DNA of 64,000 nt from Diadophis punctatus similis. Lineage: Eukaryota; Chordata; Lepidosauria; Squamata; Dipsadidae. Within the stretch, counting starts at the first letter, position 1; every line of letters begins with the position of its first letter. Positions 22,085-34,457 of this stretch are shown here, piece after piece. The translations under genes and the position numbers were made by a program. The notes beneath the pieces were generated by a model. It was not told the DNA's origin. It made no database searches and saw only the letters and a program-made list of their open reading frames with translations. The stretch covers positions 1,696,781-1,760,780 of the forward strand of contig JALIGW010000040.1 of the NCBI GenBank assembly GCA_023053685.1. Direction: 5' to 3'.

Positions 22085-22694
22085 ACAATAAAGTAAGATT
22101 TATAATGCCTTGGTAAGGCCACACTTGGAATACTGCATTCAGTTTTGGTCGCCACGATGTAAAAAAGATGTTGAGACGCTAGAAAGAGTGCAGAGAAGAG
22201 CAACAAAGAGGATTAGGGGACTGGAGGCTAAGACATACAAAGAACGGTTGCAGGAACTACCGTAGGTATGTCTGGTTTACTGAAAAGAAGGACTAGGGGT
22301 GACCTGGTAGCAGTGTTCTAATATCTCAGGGGCTGCCACAAAGAAGAGGGAGTCAAGCTATTCTCCAAAGCACCTGAAGGCAGGACAAGAAACAATGGAT
22401 GGAGACTAATCAAGGAGAGAAGCAACCTAGAACCAAGGAGAAATTTCCTGACAGAACAATTAATCCGTGGAACAGCTTGCCTCCAGAAGTTGTGAACGCT
22501 CCAACACTGGAAGTTTTAAAGAAGAGATTGGATAACCATTAGTCTGAAGTGGTGTAGGGTTTCCTGCCTAAACAGGGGGTTGGACTAGAAGATCTCCAAG
22601 GTCCCTTCCAACTCTGTTATTCTATTCTATTCTATTCTATTCTATTCTATTCTATTCTATTCTATTCTATTCTATTCTATTCTATTCTATTCTA
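22085..22694 (+). repeat. CR1-type LINE 3' end with (TTCTA)n tail
   Basis: The text parallels the open CR1 copy at 36.5-37.1 kb ('ggccacacttggaatactgc', 'cagttttggtcgccacg', 'tttcctgacagaacaattaa'), but it is frameshifted and broken by stops. It ends 'ggtcccttccaactctgtta' and about 80 bp of perfect TTCTA units. The tail appears to have grown from the LINE 3' end. Confidence 0.85.
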
Positions 22695-22935
22695 TACATG
22701 GCTCTTCCTGTGGGGTGAAAAACAGATCTTAATTCCCCCATGGATGATTGGTTTTTTAAACTTTGGTACTTTTTAAAACTGTTTTATTGTACTCTGATTG
22801 TTCTTAAATTCTGTTGTAAGCCGCCCTGAGTCCTATGGGATTGGGCGGCTTATAAAAACAAACAAACAAACAAACAAACAAACAAACAAATATTCTATTC
22901 TATTCTATTCTATTCTATTCTATTCTAATCTAAAG
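22695..22935 (+). repeat. LINE 3' tip with (AAAC)n and (ATTCT)n
   Basis: It contains 'ccgccctgagtcctatggg' and 'ggcggcttataaaaac', the 3' end of the LINE family whose coding end is seen at 53.8-54.15 kb. It runs into about 36 bp of AAAC, then about 40 bp of ATTCT units. Confidence 0.75.
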
Positions 22936-22989
22936 AGCTAGTCCTTCTGGGTGTGCTTTTCATCTGGATTTCTTTGCAGGGCTGACCAC

Positions 22990-23195
22990 CTTTTGCGACC
23001 TTCTGACAAGCCAAGTCAATGGGGAAGCTAGATTCATTTAGCAACCGGGTTACTAACTTATCAACTGCAGTCATTCACTTAACAACCGAGGCAAAAAAGG
23101 TCGTAAAATGGGGCAAAACTCACTTAACAAATGTCTCGCTTAACAACAGAAATTTTGGGCTCAATTGCGGTAGTAAGTCGAGGACTACCTATCAC
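22990..23195. repeat. MITE family A fragment
   Basis: It shares 'cttaacaacagaaatttt' and 'gtaagtcgaggactacct' with other family A copies. Confidence 0.65.
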
Positions 23196-23374
23196 CCACC
23201 GACACCATTATTTCTGCAGCCCTGGAGCTCCCAAGATTGCACTGCTAAAATCAGATGGCATAATTTCTTAAAAGATGGAGTAATAAAAACAAAATAAAGC
23301 TAAAATAAACTTACAGACAGTCCTCTCCAGTAACACCAACTTATTCCTGACATATTTCCTGCAGTCTTTAGAGG

Positions 23375-23515
<141 letters not shown>

Positions 23516-23578
23516 CCCCCAAAATGTATTCCACAGCTGTAAAAAGATGCTATCAGATTACATGTCAAACATAGAATA

Positions 23579-23584
23579 TTTATT
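23579..23584 (-). promoter_or_regulatory. IL22RA1: Candidate IL22RA1 polyadenylation signal
   Basis: AATAAA on the minus strand, about 360 bases past the IL22RA1 stop codon. It is the first canonical signal I noticed downstream. The mRNA end is not proven. Confidence 0.35.
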
Positions 23585-23776
23585 TCATTCTATTTTCACT
23601 TTTCCATCTAGTCAGTATAAATATAAATGTGGAATGCAGTTTTCTGAAAGTTCCTCCTTTTTAAGACATAGACATGCAGCTCACGGAGAGCAATCTGGGT
23701 GCATTAGAAAAAAAAGTATCAGCTTTACACTTCATTTTGTAGAAAGAAATTCCCAAAATCTTTGTATTGCTTAAAC

Positions 23777-23911
23777 CAGAGGTGTTCAAACTTGGCAACT
23801 TTAAGACTTGTGGACTTCAACTCCCGGAATTCTCCAGCCAGCATAGTTGGCTGGAGAATTCTGGGAGTTGAAGTCCACAAGTCTTAAAGTTGCCAAGTTT
23901 GAAGATCTCTG
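23777..23911. mobile_element. Palindromic hAT-like MITE in the IL22RA1 3' UTR
   Basis: 135-bp near-palindrome with arms containing 'ggcaactttaagacttgtgg' and 'cttcaactcccggaattc'. The flanking 8-mers are gcttaaac and gcttaagt (6 of 8 identical). It begins 32 bases after the IL22RA1 stop, so if the candidate poly(A) site is used it lies inside the 3' UTR and would form a hairpin in the message. Confidence 0.8.
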
Positions 23912-23942
23912 GCTTAAGTTGCTTCCTAGTGGGCCATTCCCA

Positions 23943-24914
23943 TTAAGTTGCTTCCAGTGGGCCATCATCCCACTGGAGCTTCAGCTCCAAGTCATTGAAC
24001 AAATTGGGGAAAGGTCCATTGAGTTGATTAGTGTCCAGGATATTTGGGGAAATATCAAAAGTCTGAGGCTCACTTTTTAACCCCCGGCTTTCTTGAGCTA
24101 GAGAGTCTGTGATTTGGAATCCAAATGGATTGGAATGTAGAAAATCATCAGTCCAGGCAGAGAGGCAGAAGGCTGGCCGTTTCCCTGTGCTGGGATCTTG
24201 AGGGAGGTTGTCGCAAGAAGAACGTGCAAACAAGGGTGGCGGTGGGACAGTTAACAGTAGAGAATCACCTCCCTCCAAGATAGTGTTGTTTTGGCCAACT
24301 TCTAAGCTGGAAGGTAGATCATCTGCTTGTTTTCTGTAGCTTCCTCCGCTTCTATAAACTGTGGTAGGACTCCATTCTCCAAGAAGTCTTGGAGATTCTT
24401 GTGGTGGACCTTTTGAGTTTTCCTGAAGTGGGAGATGTTGAATCTGGGGGATGGTTTCTACCACCAACCCTTCCTTCTGATGAATTGTGGTCAACTCTTT
24501 GTTAGTCCTTTCTGGTCTCTGGGCTTTGTAGTGTCCATTGTTTATAAAAGAATCAGACTTAATCCCTTGGTTTGCCTTGTGGCTGGCCCCTTCAACGCAT
24601 AATCCATACGTTAAGGTGGAAGGATTGTCTCCTAGGATACGCAACCGGCTGTTCTTGATCGCTTGTGGGGAATATCCCACTGAAAGACCATTCAACGGTT
24701 GGTCAAGAGGCTGGAACGGTGGCATTTTGGATTGTTGCTGGTAAGATGGCACTGTTGGATTGAATAATTTTTGGTCTTCTCGCATGCCCTGGATGTGATG
24801 GCTAATCTCGGTTGAACACAGCCCTGGTTGGATTATCTTGGATAAATTATAAGGACTCAGGCAATGCTCCGCATTTAATATGAGAGGTTGAAAACGGGAA
24901 ATACCTTTGAAATC
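23943..24914 (-). CDS. IL22RA1: IL22RA1 exon 7, cytoplasmic tail and stop
   Basis: The acceptor is 'ttcttgatag' and the exon starts in phase 0 with [11 protein letters not shown], aligning with human VLTFQPLRF. It encodes residues 270-592. YQQQ (327), YSPQ (350) and YKAQ (398) are YxxQ motifs of the STAT3-docking type; human IL22RA1 has repeated YAPQ here. YGLCVEG at 372 parallels human YGVCMEG. The tail is rich in proline and serine. The TAA stop is at 23945-23943. Confidence 0.95.
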   Translation of the reverse strand, partial: DFKGISRFQPLILNAEHCLSPYNLSKIIQPGLCSTEISHHIQGMREDQKLFNPTVPSYQQQSKMPPFQPLDQPLNGLSVGYSPQAIKNSRLRILGDNPSTLTYGLCVEGASHKANQGIKSDSFINNGHYKAQRPERTNKELTTIHQKEGLVVETIPQIQHLPLQENSKGPPQESPRLLGEWSPTTVYRSGGSYRKQADDLPSSLEVGQNNTILEGGDSLLLTVPPPPLFARSSCDNLPQDPSTGKRPAFCLSAWTDDFLHSNPFGFQITDSLAQESRGLKSEPQTFDISPNILDTNQLNGPFPNLFNDLELKLQWDDGPLEAT

Positions 24915-27900
24915 CTATCAAGAAAGAAGGTTCCGCATTAGATGCTAGTTCAGAATCGTATTAAAAATATGCAATTTAATATTTAGATTATTAATTAAAA
25001 GTTAACTTATCCCTTTCCAATTTGATTATTATATATTGATAAATTCAAAACTGTTCCAATTATATGTATTTTCTCCAGGGATATTTATAACATTAGAACA
25101 GTATTTTAAAACCTTGGCAGCTTAGCAATATGTGGACTTCAATATGAGACCATAATTCATAATTTATGAGCCAGTTTGGTCTAGTGCCGTGATGGCGAAC
25201 CTATGACACGTGTGCCAGAGGTGGCACGCAAAGCCCTCTCTGTGGGCACACGTGCTGTCCCCAGCTGCTCTTCTGGTTTCCAGCATGCACATGCCAGCTG
25301 GTCTTTACGGGCACTGGAGCGCCAGAAAATGGCCAAAAAAACGGCCAAAAAACAGGTATGCATGCGCCCGTCAGCTGGTCTTTGGGTTTCTGGCACTCTG
25401 GCGTGTGCACATGCACACACATGCACATGCATTCCGGTTTGGGCACTCGGTGCCGAAAAGATTCACCATCACTGGTGTCACGATGTGGATATTGCCAGTT
25501 GAACATCTCTACTATTTCTAGGTTTACTGTATTTTCTAATCAAGCAGACATGTGATATGTTCTACTACGCATGTGTGCATTCCAGGAGTTTGTCTCCTCC
25601 TTCCTTCTTCTCTGGTGAGCCTCACCCGAGGCAGACGTGAATTCTTAGCTGAGAAAATGTAGCTTATTTAAGGTTTATATTCTTTTGTTACTTTTGTACT
25701 GAAATAAACATTTTGTTAAGGAAAATTCCTATCCATCAACTGGTCTAGTGATTAAAGCACCGGATCAGAAAACAGAAGACTGATCTAGTCCCGCCTTAGG
25801 CATGAAAGCCAGCTGGGTGACCTTGGGCCAATCACCAGGAGGCTATGAGTTCTAGTCCCGCCTTAGGCATGAAAGCCAGCTGGGTGACCTTGGGCCAATC
25901 ACCAGGAGGCTATGAGTTCTAGTCCCGCCTTAGGCATGAAAGCCAGCTGGGTGATCTTGGGCCAATCACCAGGAGGCTGTGAGTTCTAGTCCTACCTTAG
26001 GCATGAAAGCCAACTGGACAACTCTGGGTCATGACTCTCTCTCTCAGCCCAACTCACCTGTTGTGCGGAAAATAGGAGGAGGAAGGAGTATTGGTTATAT
26101 TCACCATCTTGAGTTATTTATAAAAAATAATGTAGATGAAAAAAGACAGATGAAAAAATAATGGAGACTTCTATAGTAATTGAAAATTACATACCAAAGA
26201 TGTGGGCTGCTGAATGGTGTGTTGTTTAACATACTTATACATGAAGTATAGTACAGCTCCAAAGGTAAATATGATTGTAAATATAAGCATTCCAAACAGA
26301 TATTGCAGCCAGGTGTTATCTATGGACAGAAGGCGACAAATTAATTAAACAGTATGGAGACATGCAGAAGAGAAAAAAAATAATAAATTGTCCAAATCTT
26401 CTAGGGCAGGCGTGAGAACAACCATCTTTCTATCCATATTTGAAGGATCCAATAATTTCATTCTTCATCCTCAATTATGAGAAAGAGGACCAAAAATCAA
26501 AATCAACCAAAGATGGCCAAGAAAAGGCTACATTCAGGCATAACCTCTAACCTAGATTTATGTAAATGAGAGTCACTCTTACAGGTAAATCAAGTAATTC
26601 TAATCTGTTCACGTCATTCCCACTTGTTTCATTTTCTATCTTGCCAAAACCTCATAAAAATGGAGGGGGACAAACAAAAACAACAACAAAAAAGAAATGC
26701 TAAAAATAAACCATGATTTTTATTCAGATATGACAGATCATGATTAGAAAATAGCATTATAACTCAATGGGTTATTGCTGCAAATGGTCGCTTGTTGGAA
26801 AAAAAAAAGTGCCGTGCTTTCTTTTTGAGGATGGGTCTAGCATGGCAAGCAAAACTAAACCAACCAGGTTAGAGCCGTGCAACAGAACAATTCTGTTTGC
26901 TAATCCAGATTTAAATGTTAGCATGTCGTATGAACAGCCACAGTTCAGTCCTCGAGAAACATCTGGATACCTGATGCAGGTTATTGTTTCAAAAGGGTTA
27001 GTTTGTAGTCCTGGTTAATTGTTCTGCTATTCTGTCTAATGAAATTCAGTTAAAATGAGCCAGCTTAAAATCATGATATCTATAAGGGGCTTTACTTAAC
27101 CATAAAACAAGATCTGGAAACTAAACAAAGGAGTCAATAAAAAGGAAGAAATTAAACTTTAAAGTTTTCTCCTAATTTCAAAGAGGATGGAGATAGGAAA
27201 AGAGTACAGGTAACAGTTATGAATTATGAAAGCTTGTTGTATGGTTTTTTATTTTTATATATTTATGAGATTTTGAGACCACCACAATCTTATGATTCTC
27301 AGCATTTTACACGAATAAAATGTCCACAATAATATATTAAAAACGTAATAAAAGCACAAAGCAGCATAACCACAAATTTAGCATCCAAACAGTAGAACAA
27401 TAATTATGTCCTATGATGCTCTCAGAATTAATTTTAAAAGCCCCCATTTATCCTTTGTGTTATGCTAAAGATAAAGCAGGATTATATGAGGATATTAGAT
27501 GCTTGAACTGTTTTATTTCTTTTTTTATTTCGTATGGCGTCATAGAATACAGCATTAATGCATAAAACCTCACAAAAACAGCATATAAAATATGTATCAT
27601 CAGGATATAAAACATCAGAGCAGTGTACCATTTTAAAAACACACAGCATGAGCGGTGAGTAAAATTATCAACAAAAAATAAATTATGTATGATCAGTTTA
27701 CTGGGGTGGCTATACAGTTAGTCCACGACTTATGACCACAATTGAGCCCAAACCACCCACAGTTGTTCAGTCAATCACCACAGTTGTTAAGTTAGTAATG
27801 CGGTTGTTAAGTGAATCTGGCTTCCTCAATGAGTTGCTTGTGAGAAGGTCGCAAAAGGGGATCACATCACGCAGGGCTGGGCTTCAAAAAGTTTAGCAAG

Positions 27901-30323
27901 GAGTTCTCTGCCTGGTTGCTGGGTGGGCGTGGCCATGATGGGCGTGGCCTAGTCGGCCTCCTGCACCATGGGGGGGTGCATTTTTGCCCTCCCCGGGCTC
28001 CGGAGGCTTTCCTCAAGCCTCTGGGAGGGCGAAAATGACCTCCCCAGGCTCTGGAGGCCCTCTGGAAACAGGCCTATTTCCGGCCTTCCCGAACTTCTGG
28101 TAGGGCCGTTTTTTGCCCTCCCCGAGCCTCGATGCACTTACAAAATGAGTCGCTTAGGTACTCCTAGGAGAGGCGGGGTGGGGTGGGCAGGGCAGGGCCA
28201 TCCAGGAGTGGGATTTGGAGGTTCTCCGAACTGCACAGAATCTTAGCTAGAGGTTCTCCCGAACCCCTGCAAACCCCCAGCAGCCCACCCCTGGTCACGT
28301 GACCCTGGGACCCTGCAACTGTTATAAACACGAGTCAGTTGCCAAGCGTCTGAATTTTGATCATGTGACCACGGGGATGCCGCAACGGTCATAAGTGTGA
28401 AAAATGGTCATAAGCCTTTGTAACTTTGAACAGTTATATGTTACATCTTACAAACATACAAACTGTACATCTGAACAGCTTACAAATGAACTGTTGTAAG
28501 TCAAGGACTACTTGTACTTATGGCCAGATATCCAGATCATTTAACTATTGGGCGGCACTGCCTTTGAGATGATGTACTTCATGCAGAGATTCAGGGAACC
28601 TTCTGAGGGGGCAATTCCATTGCCATACGCAAACTGAAATGTTTTTAATTCAAGAAAAGAAAATAACTCTGCTCAAGGTCTATTTGGGCATCAGAATCAT
28701 ACCTGATAACGTCTGTACTCGAAACACACAGGGCTTGCTGATTCTGCCAGAATGTCGGATATGTATTGTTCCATTATATTCCGTGTTGGGATCCAAGTCA
28801 GTGATAGTCAATTCTTCATTATTTACAATTTTTTTCCACTAAGCCAAAGAGGCAAGAAAGAAAGGGAAAGATGCAGTTTACAAAACCAACTGAAAGTCCA
28901 CACAACAGAGGATCTATGGAGTGCTTGTATGTGGCAGTGGGTACTTTGGGTAATTTTGGATCCCTGATTCTAGTATGGCTAGTGCAGCTCCCTGATTCGG
29001 CCCATGACCTCATCTTCTTTGACCTCTTCCCTTCCTCTAATCCTGTTTTTATTTACCAAGCCAGGCCCCCAATTCCCCCCTGCGTAGCCTCCATACATCC
29101 AGTACATGCATCATAAAAAGAGGGTTGGGCTTCAACTGTATTATTTTTATAATTTTAAACGTTTTAATCTTAAATTATTCTGATTTTAGTGTTAATTTTA
29201 TTGATTATATTGTACCTAAGGTACCTCTGAGGGAGATGGGCAGTTACAAAACACAAAAAATAAATAAACAAACAGGTAAATACATAAATAATAGTTGTAG
29301 TTCCCATTTTGACTTTTTTTTTAACCTTTTGAGGACACCCCTGCATGATCCAATTCCTTTTAAAGCTTATTGTACATGCTGGTTTTTGACTGTAATAAAG
29401 GTTGGATTTGATTTACGCTTATTGTATCATGTACCTTAAAGGTAAGTCAGTAATCATTCACTACAACCCTTTCTTACCTTCAGCTGGGTCTTTGCACAGA
29501 ACATTATAATTTCATACTGGAACTTAATATCAAGTTGTTTGAAAATGTCCACTACGGTCAGAGGGGAGTTATTTTCATCCTTCAAATGTGTGTAAGGAGG
29601 CTGAATAACAAACTTGATAGACCGAATGCTTGGTGTATATTTGACATCAATATTCTCAATATGAACTAAAAAAAAAGAAAGAAGGAAGGAAAGAAAGAAA
29701 GAAAGAAGGAAAGAAAGGAAGAAAATAATTTGTTTCAGATTGATGATAAATTGTAGTGTAGCATCTGAGTTTAATTGTTTTCTTGCAGACATTTCATGAC
29801 CCAACTAGGTAATGTCTTCATACTAGAAGGGAGTAGGGTCAACCGAGAGCGAACCCTGCTCCCTTCTAGCACTGATGATGTTACCTAGTTGGGTCATGAA
29901 ATGTCTACAAGAAAACAATCAAGCTCTGAGAGCACAAACGACCCCATCATTATACCCTGAGCTACAAATATTCTCTTCTACTCATAAACTCTACTTTGAG
30001 ACGTTGGAAATGAGTGGCACTGTTTACAAAGCACCTTTAACCAGGTAAGTCTCATTCCACTGATAATCAGCAGCATCTACAGGGACTGATAAAAAAAAAG
30101 TCAAGATGTGGTTGCAACCACAAAATTGAAGCCCTGCTGTTTTATATGTGTGTGGAGTCAACACAAACACAAAGAGGAGAGATTTAATTGCAGTCATGAT
30201 CATCATCTTGACTTTTTTGACATTCCCCTTCATGGACACTACTGGAGGTAATGTTCATGCACCATATTCTATACTTAGTTAAGTGCCAAACATCCAATGA
30301 ATCATATCTATTATCTATTATTC

Positions 30324-30418
<95 letters not shown>

Positions 30419-30499
30419 ATCTATCATCTATCAGCCATCTACTATCATCTATCAATATCTCTCTCTCTCTCTCTCATCTCTCATCTATCAATCTCTCTA

Positions 30500-30563
<64 letters not shown>

Positions 30564-33500
30564 ATCCATCCATCCATCCATCCATCCATCCATCCATCAA
30601 CTGTCTGTCTGTCTTTTCCATTTTTGAGATTGGAAGCTATCCTTTCTGTCTTTTCACAATGGTTCTGTCTAGTCAAAAGAGTACTGCTTCCCGGCTTGTC
30701 ACTTTAGCCTTTACATTTAAGGTTTATCATGGTTTTTTAAAAAATCTTTATAGTTTAGTAGGTTGTGCAAATCCGACCCATTTACCAAGTTTGTGGTTCA
30801 TTGGGGCCACCCAGAAGATGACTCCATTCACACAATCCACTTAACCAGTTATCACTCTCTGGAATCACCCCATATATTGAACTATAATGAAATGACATGG
30901 GTTCACACAGCAGGCTAAGTACACAAAAACTAAGCTTAGCCTGTTGTGAGAATGCAGTTGCTGGCTTTATAACTGATTATGTTAAATGTCAGGGCAAGGT
31001 GCTTCTCTTTCATCCATTGTGGCCAAAGAAGATCTACTTTATGGTAGACAGCAAAGAAAATTAGTGCAGCTTAAAACGTTTCAGAAATCCTTAGCAAGGC
31101 CTGGGAGTCTTATTTCTTGTATTTCCTATGTGTGTTTGTTTTTTCCTCAAATTATTCTTCCTCAAAAAAAAAAAGGCAAAATACAAAAGGATCGTGATTG
31201 TAATGAAATAAATCTCCTTTTTAAAACCCATGAATTACTTCAGTTAAATATCAATAGCCAAAGGACAGTCCTACCCTTGCTTACGTGAATTTCTGTTCCT
31301 GCTTTTTTGATTGTTTACTACATTTATCGATACCTTTGCTTATCCAAACTGGTGCCCCACCTTTTTGGAAGAAACTCAAATCAGCTGGCAATTTTAAGCA
31401 TTAGAAACCGTCCTAGCTGATCAATAAAACGAAGGTATCACAAGGGATAATAAGAAGTTAAAATGGAAGCAATAAACAGCTACTTGACAAATGGAAACTG
31501 ACTCAGTAGAAATGCTAATTCTGCCTGTCAGAGAGGGTTTGACTGGGAGGTGTCCTTCTGAGTGTTGTAAGGAATATCCTTCTGGGTTCAGTTCCAAGTG
31601 GGGAAAAAGACACTGGATTCATGAAAGTTGCTTGGAAAGAAGGTTTAATGGTGGACAGGAGCACATGGCATGAGTCCCTGTACAGAACAGGTAGATTACA
31701 TGCTTCCAGGTGTGGGTGAAGAGAAAAAGGACAAAATGCTGGGAGTTCCTTGCTTTATACTCTCTCTTGGGCCCCTCCCTAACTGTTTCCTGTTTCCTGT
31801 TCCAGAATACATTTCTGTATTCCATTGGCTGTCAGATTCCCAGGGGCATGCTGGGGCAACTCTTGTGGACTGTCCTGAATCCCAGGGGCATGGTTGATGG
31901 AATCTTACCAGGTCCCACGTGGTGTTATGAAAGGGCTTTGGGATTCCTATTATGGTTCTTTGTTATGTAGACGACTGTTCCAGGCTAGGTGGGAGGAATG
32001 TGGTAAGGGTGGGGGCAGGGAGCTGCAGGAAGCTGCTTTGTATTTAAAACATGTTTCTCTTTTCCTCATTCAGGGAAACATATTCTTTCCTTTTTCAATA
32101 TTTCCTAGGATATTTCATTTTTCTAGGAGGGGGTGGGTACTAACTTCCTACATGAGGAAAGGAGGGCACTTTTAGCAGGCTACATGTCAGGAACAAACAT
32201 GCTGGAGATCCAGAATTCTCCCAGTTTCCAGCACAATTCATGAGAAGCACTTACTGTCTTCACGAGGACACAATCTCGAGTGTCCGAACCAGTCGGAGAT
32301 GGAACCGTGGGGGACCAGAGCTCTCACTTGGGCAAGGTAGCGTTCGGTTACATTTTCAGTCTCGTGAGAGAGATTGCAGACGTGCTGGGTGATATTTTGG
32401 CACTCAGGTTTACTCTGCCAGATCTGGTGGCCATACCTGTGAGCGGACCAGACAATTACTTACAATAGGCTTTGCACATGATATACAGGGGTAGACCAGG
32501 AACTGGTGGACGGCATCCAAGATGATTAAAAGACAAAGTACATATGGGCCAAGGTAGGTTTAGTTTAGTTTAGTTTAGTTTAATTAGATTTATATACCGC
32601 CTTTCTCCAGGGGACTCAGGGCGGTGAACAGCCAAGTAACAAACACAATATAAACATTAAAATATATATACAATTAAAATAAAATATTCGATATGGCCGT
32701 GATTTAATACAATTAAAATTTGGTAAAATCTTAAAATTTTTAAAACCCCAAAAACTTTTTCACGCCAGCCCGGCTTGATAAAAATAAAGGTGACTCCCAA
32801 TCCTGAATTTACCAAAAGTGAGCCATGGGACAGAAGGGGCAGCCTTCTGGTGACTTGACCCACGGCACAATGAATGTCACCATCACCCCACCACATCTTG
32901 TAGAAACCATTTCTAAGTTTACACCCCATGCAGACATTAAATCAAATCAATTTGATAGGTTATGAGACTTATTTTCTGGTTGAGTTCACACAACACACGT
33001 ACATTCATACCAAAATAGTTCCTTGGTTAGTTTTGTGCATTCATCTGTCTGTCTGTCTGTCTGTCAGTCACTAGCCATCTTGGATGAATAGGTAAATATG
33101 CTGCTTCTCCCAGTCTTTGGGTATAATGAATTAATAGCTTAGTTAATTCTGACTATGGCAGTATTTTCCAGCCTTGGCAACTTTAAGATATGTAGATTTC
33201 AACTCCCAGAATTCCCCAGCCAGCATTCTGGCAGTTGAAGTCCACATATCTTTAAAGTTGCTAAGGTTGGGAAACACTGGGTTATGGTTTCATTGTGGAA
33301 TGACTGAGGCAGGTTTATGGTCTGGAAATGTCTCAGTGAGTCATAGAATTCTGGCCTATATTATTTCCCTGTGCTAGACAAGTTGTAGTTTTTCCTAAAA
33401 AGCATGCTAGAAATCTTCCAATATTATCATGTTTTCTGGTTCAGAATTCCAAAAGTGTAAATCAGTGGTGGGTTCCTACCAGTGCGGTCCACTCTATAGC

Positions 33501-34411
33501 ACCGGTAGTGGCCCGCTGGTGATGTCACAGTACCGGTGCGGTCGGTTGCTGGTGCCTGGGCGCCGCCATTTAAAAAACATTTTTAATTTTTTTTAAAAAA
33601 TATACTTCTGCGCATGCCCAGAAGTTGAGCTTCCGGCACTGCGCATGCGCTGCCTTCCTACCCCACAGTGAGTCCAAGCAGGGGAGGATGGCTGAGGGAG
33701 CGCGTGAGACGCTGAAAGAATGGGCGGCAGGAGCTATCTCCATTCCCCTCCCTTCAGCAGTCCGAGAAGCCATGAATGTGTGGTGATGATCCCAGGCATT
33801 TTCGCACGTTTGAGGCTTCTCGAGCTGCTGAGGGGAGGGGGAACGGGTGGCAGGAACCTAGGATCATCGAATGGGGAGAAGCATTCAGGCCAGATGGAGC
33901 CTCCTAGACTCCTGCTGCGGTCTTGCTGCTCCCGCTCCGGGGGGCTGCGTTGTGGGTGGGCAATGCCCCCTGCTTCTCTGGCTGCTGCCAAGCTCCTGAG
34001 GCTCACGCCCACCCGGTCACATGGCTGGCAAACCACACCCACAAAATAAGCCATGCCCACAGAGTGGTAGTAAAAAAATTAGGAACCTGCCCCTGGTGTA
34101 AATGTTACAATAATATTGATGACACTGAACCTCTCCAGCAACAGCACCCAGATAAGCAGATAAGCAGCGATTAACACTAGACAAACAAACAGAAAACAGT
34201 TCCCTAGTCAAGGAACTGCCAAGGACAATATCACACTCCCATCAACAGGCAGGGCAAGCTACTCTATATAAATAGGGTGTAAACCCACACTCACTCACAC
34301 TGGTGATGTTACCTAATTGGGTATTGAAACAGCTGCAAAAAACAAACAAACTCAAACAGCACCAAGGGCTCCATAATATAGACTTGCTTAATCTTTCCCT
34401 AAGATAATGAC

Positions 34412-34457
<46 letters not shown>

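Noticed and set aside
25785..26050. CRISPR-like array of four regularly spaced repeats
   Set aside because: The 67-bp units are contiguous with no unique spacers, lie in a vertebrate intron and belong to a SINE.
30040..30060. Plus-strand donor-like 'ccaggtaagt' in IL22RA1 intron 3
   Set aside because: No open exon precedes it on the plus strand and it is antisense to the gene.
30024..30239. Minus-strand frame with a hydrophobic start resembling a signal peptide, considered as IL22RA1 exon 1
   Set aside because: It lies between exons 4 and 3, so it is on the wrong side of exon 2. The frame continues without a fitting donor, whereas 45594-45636 has the right phase, donor and position.
30251..30844. 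197-codon frame with repeated YLSI
   Set aside because: Translation of the TATC tract; no other coding signal.
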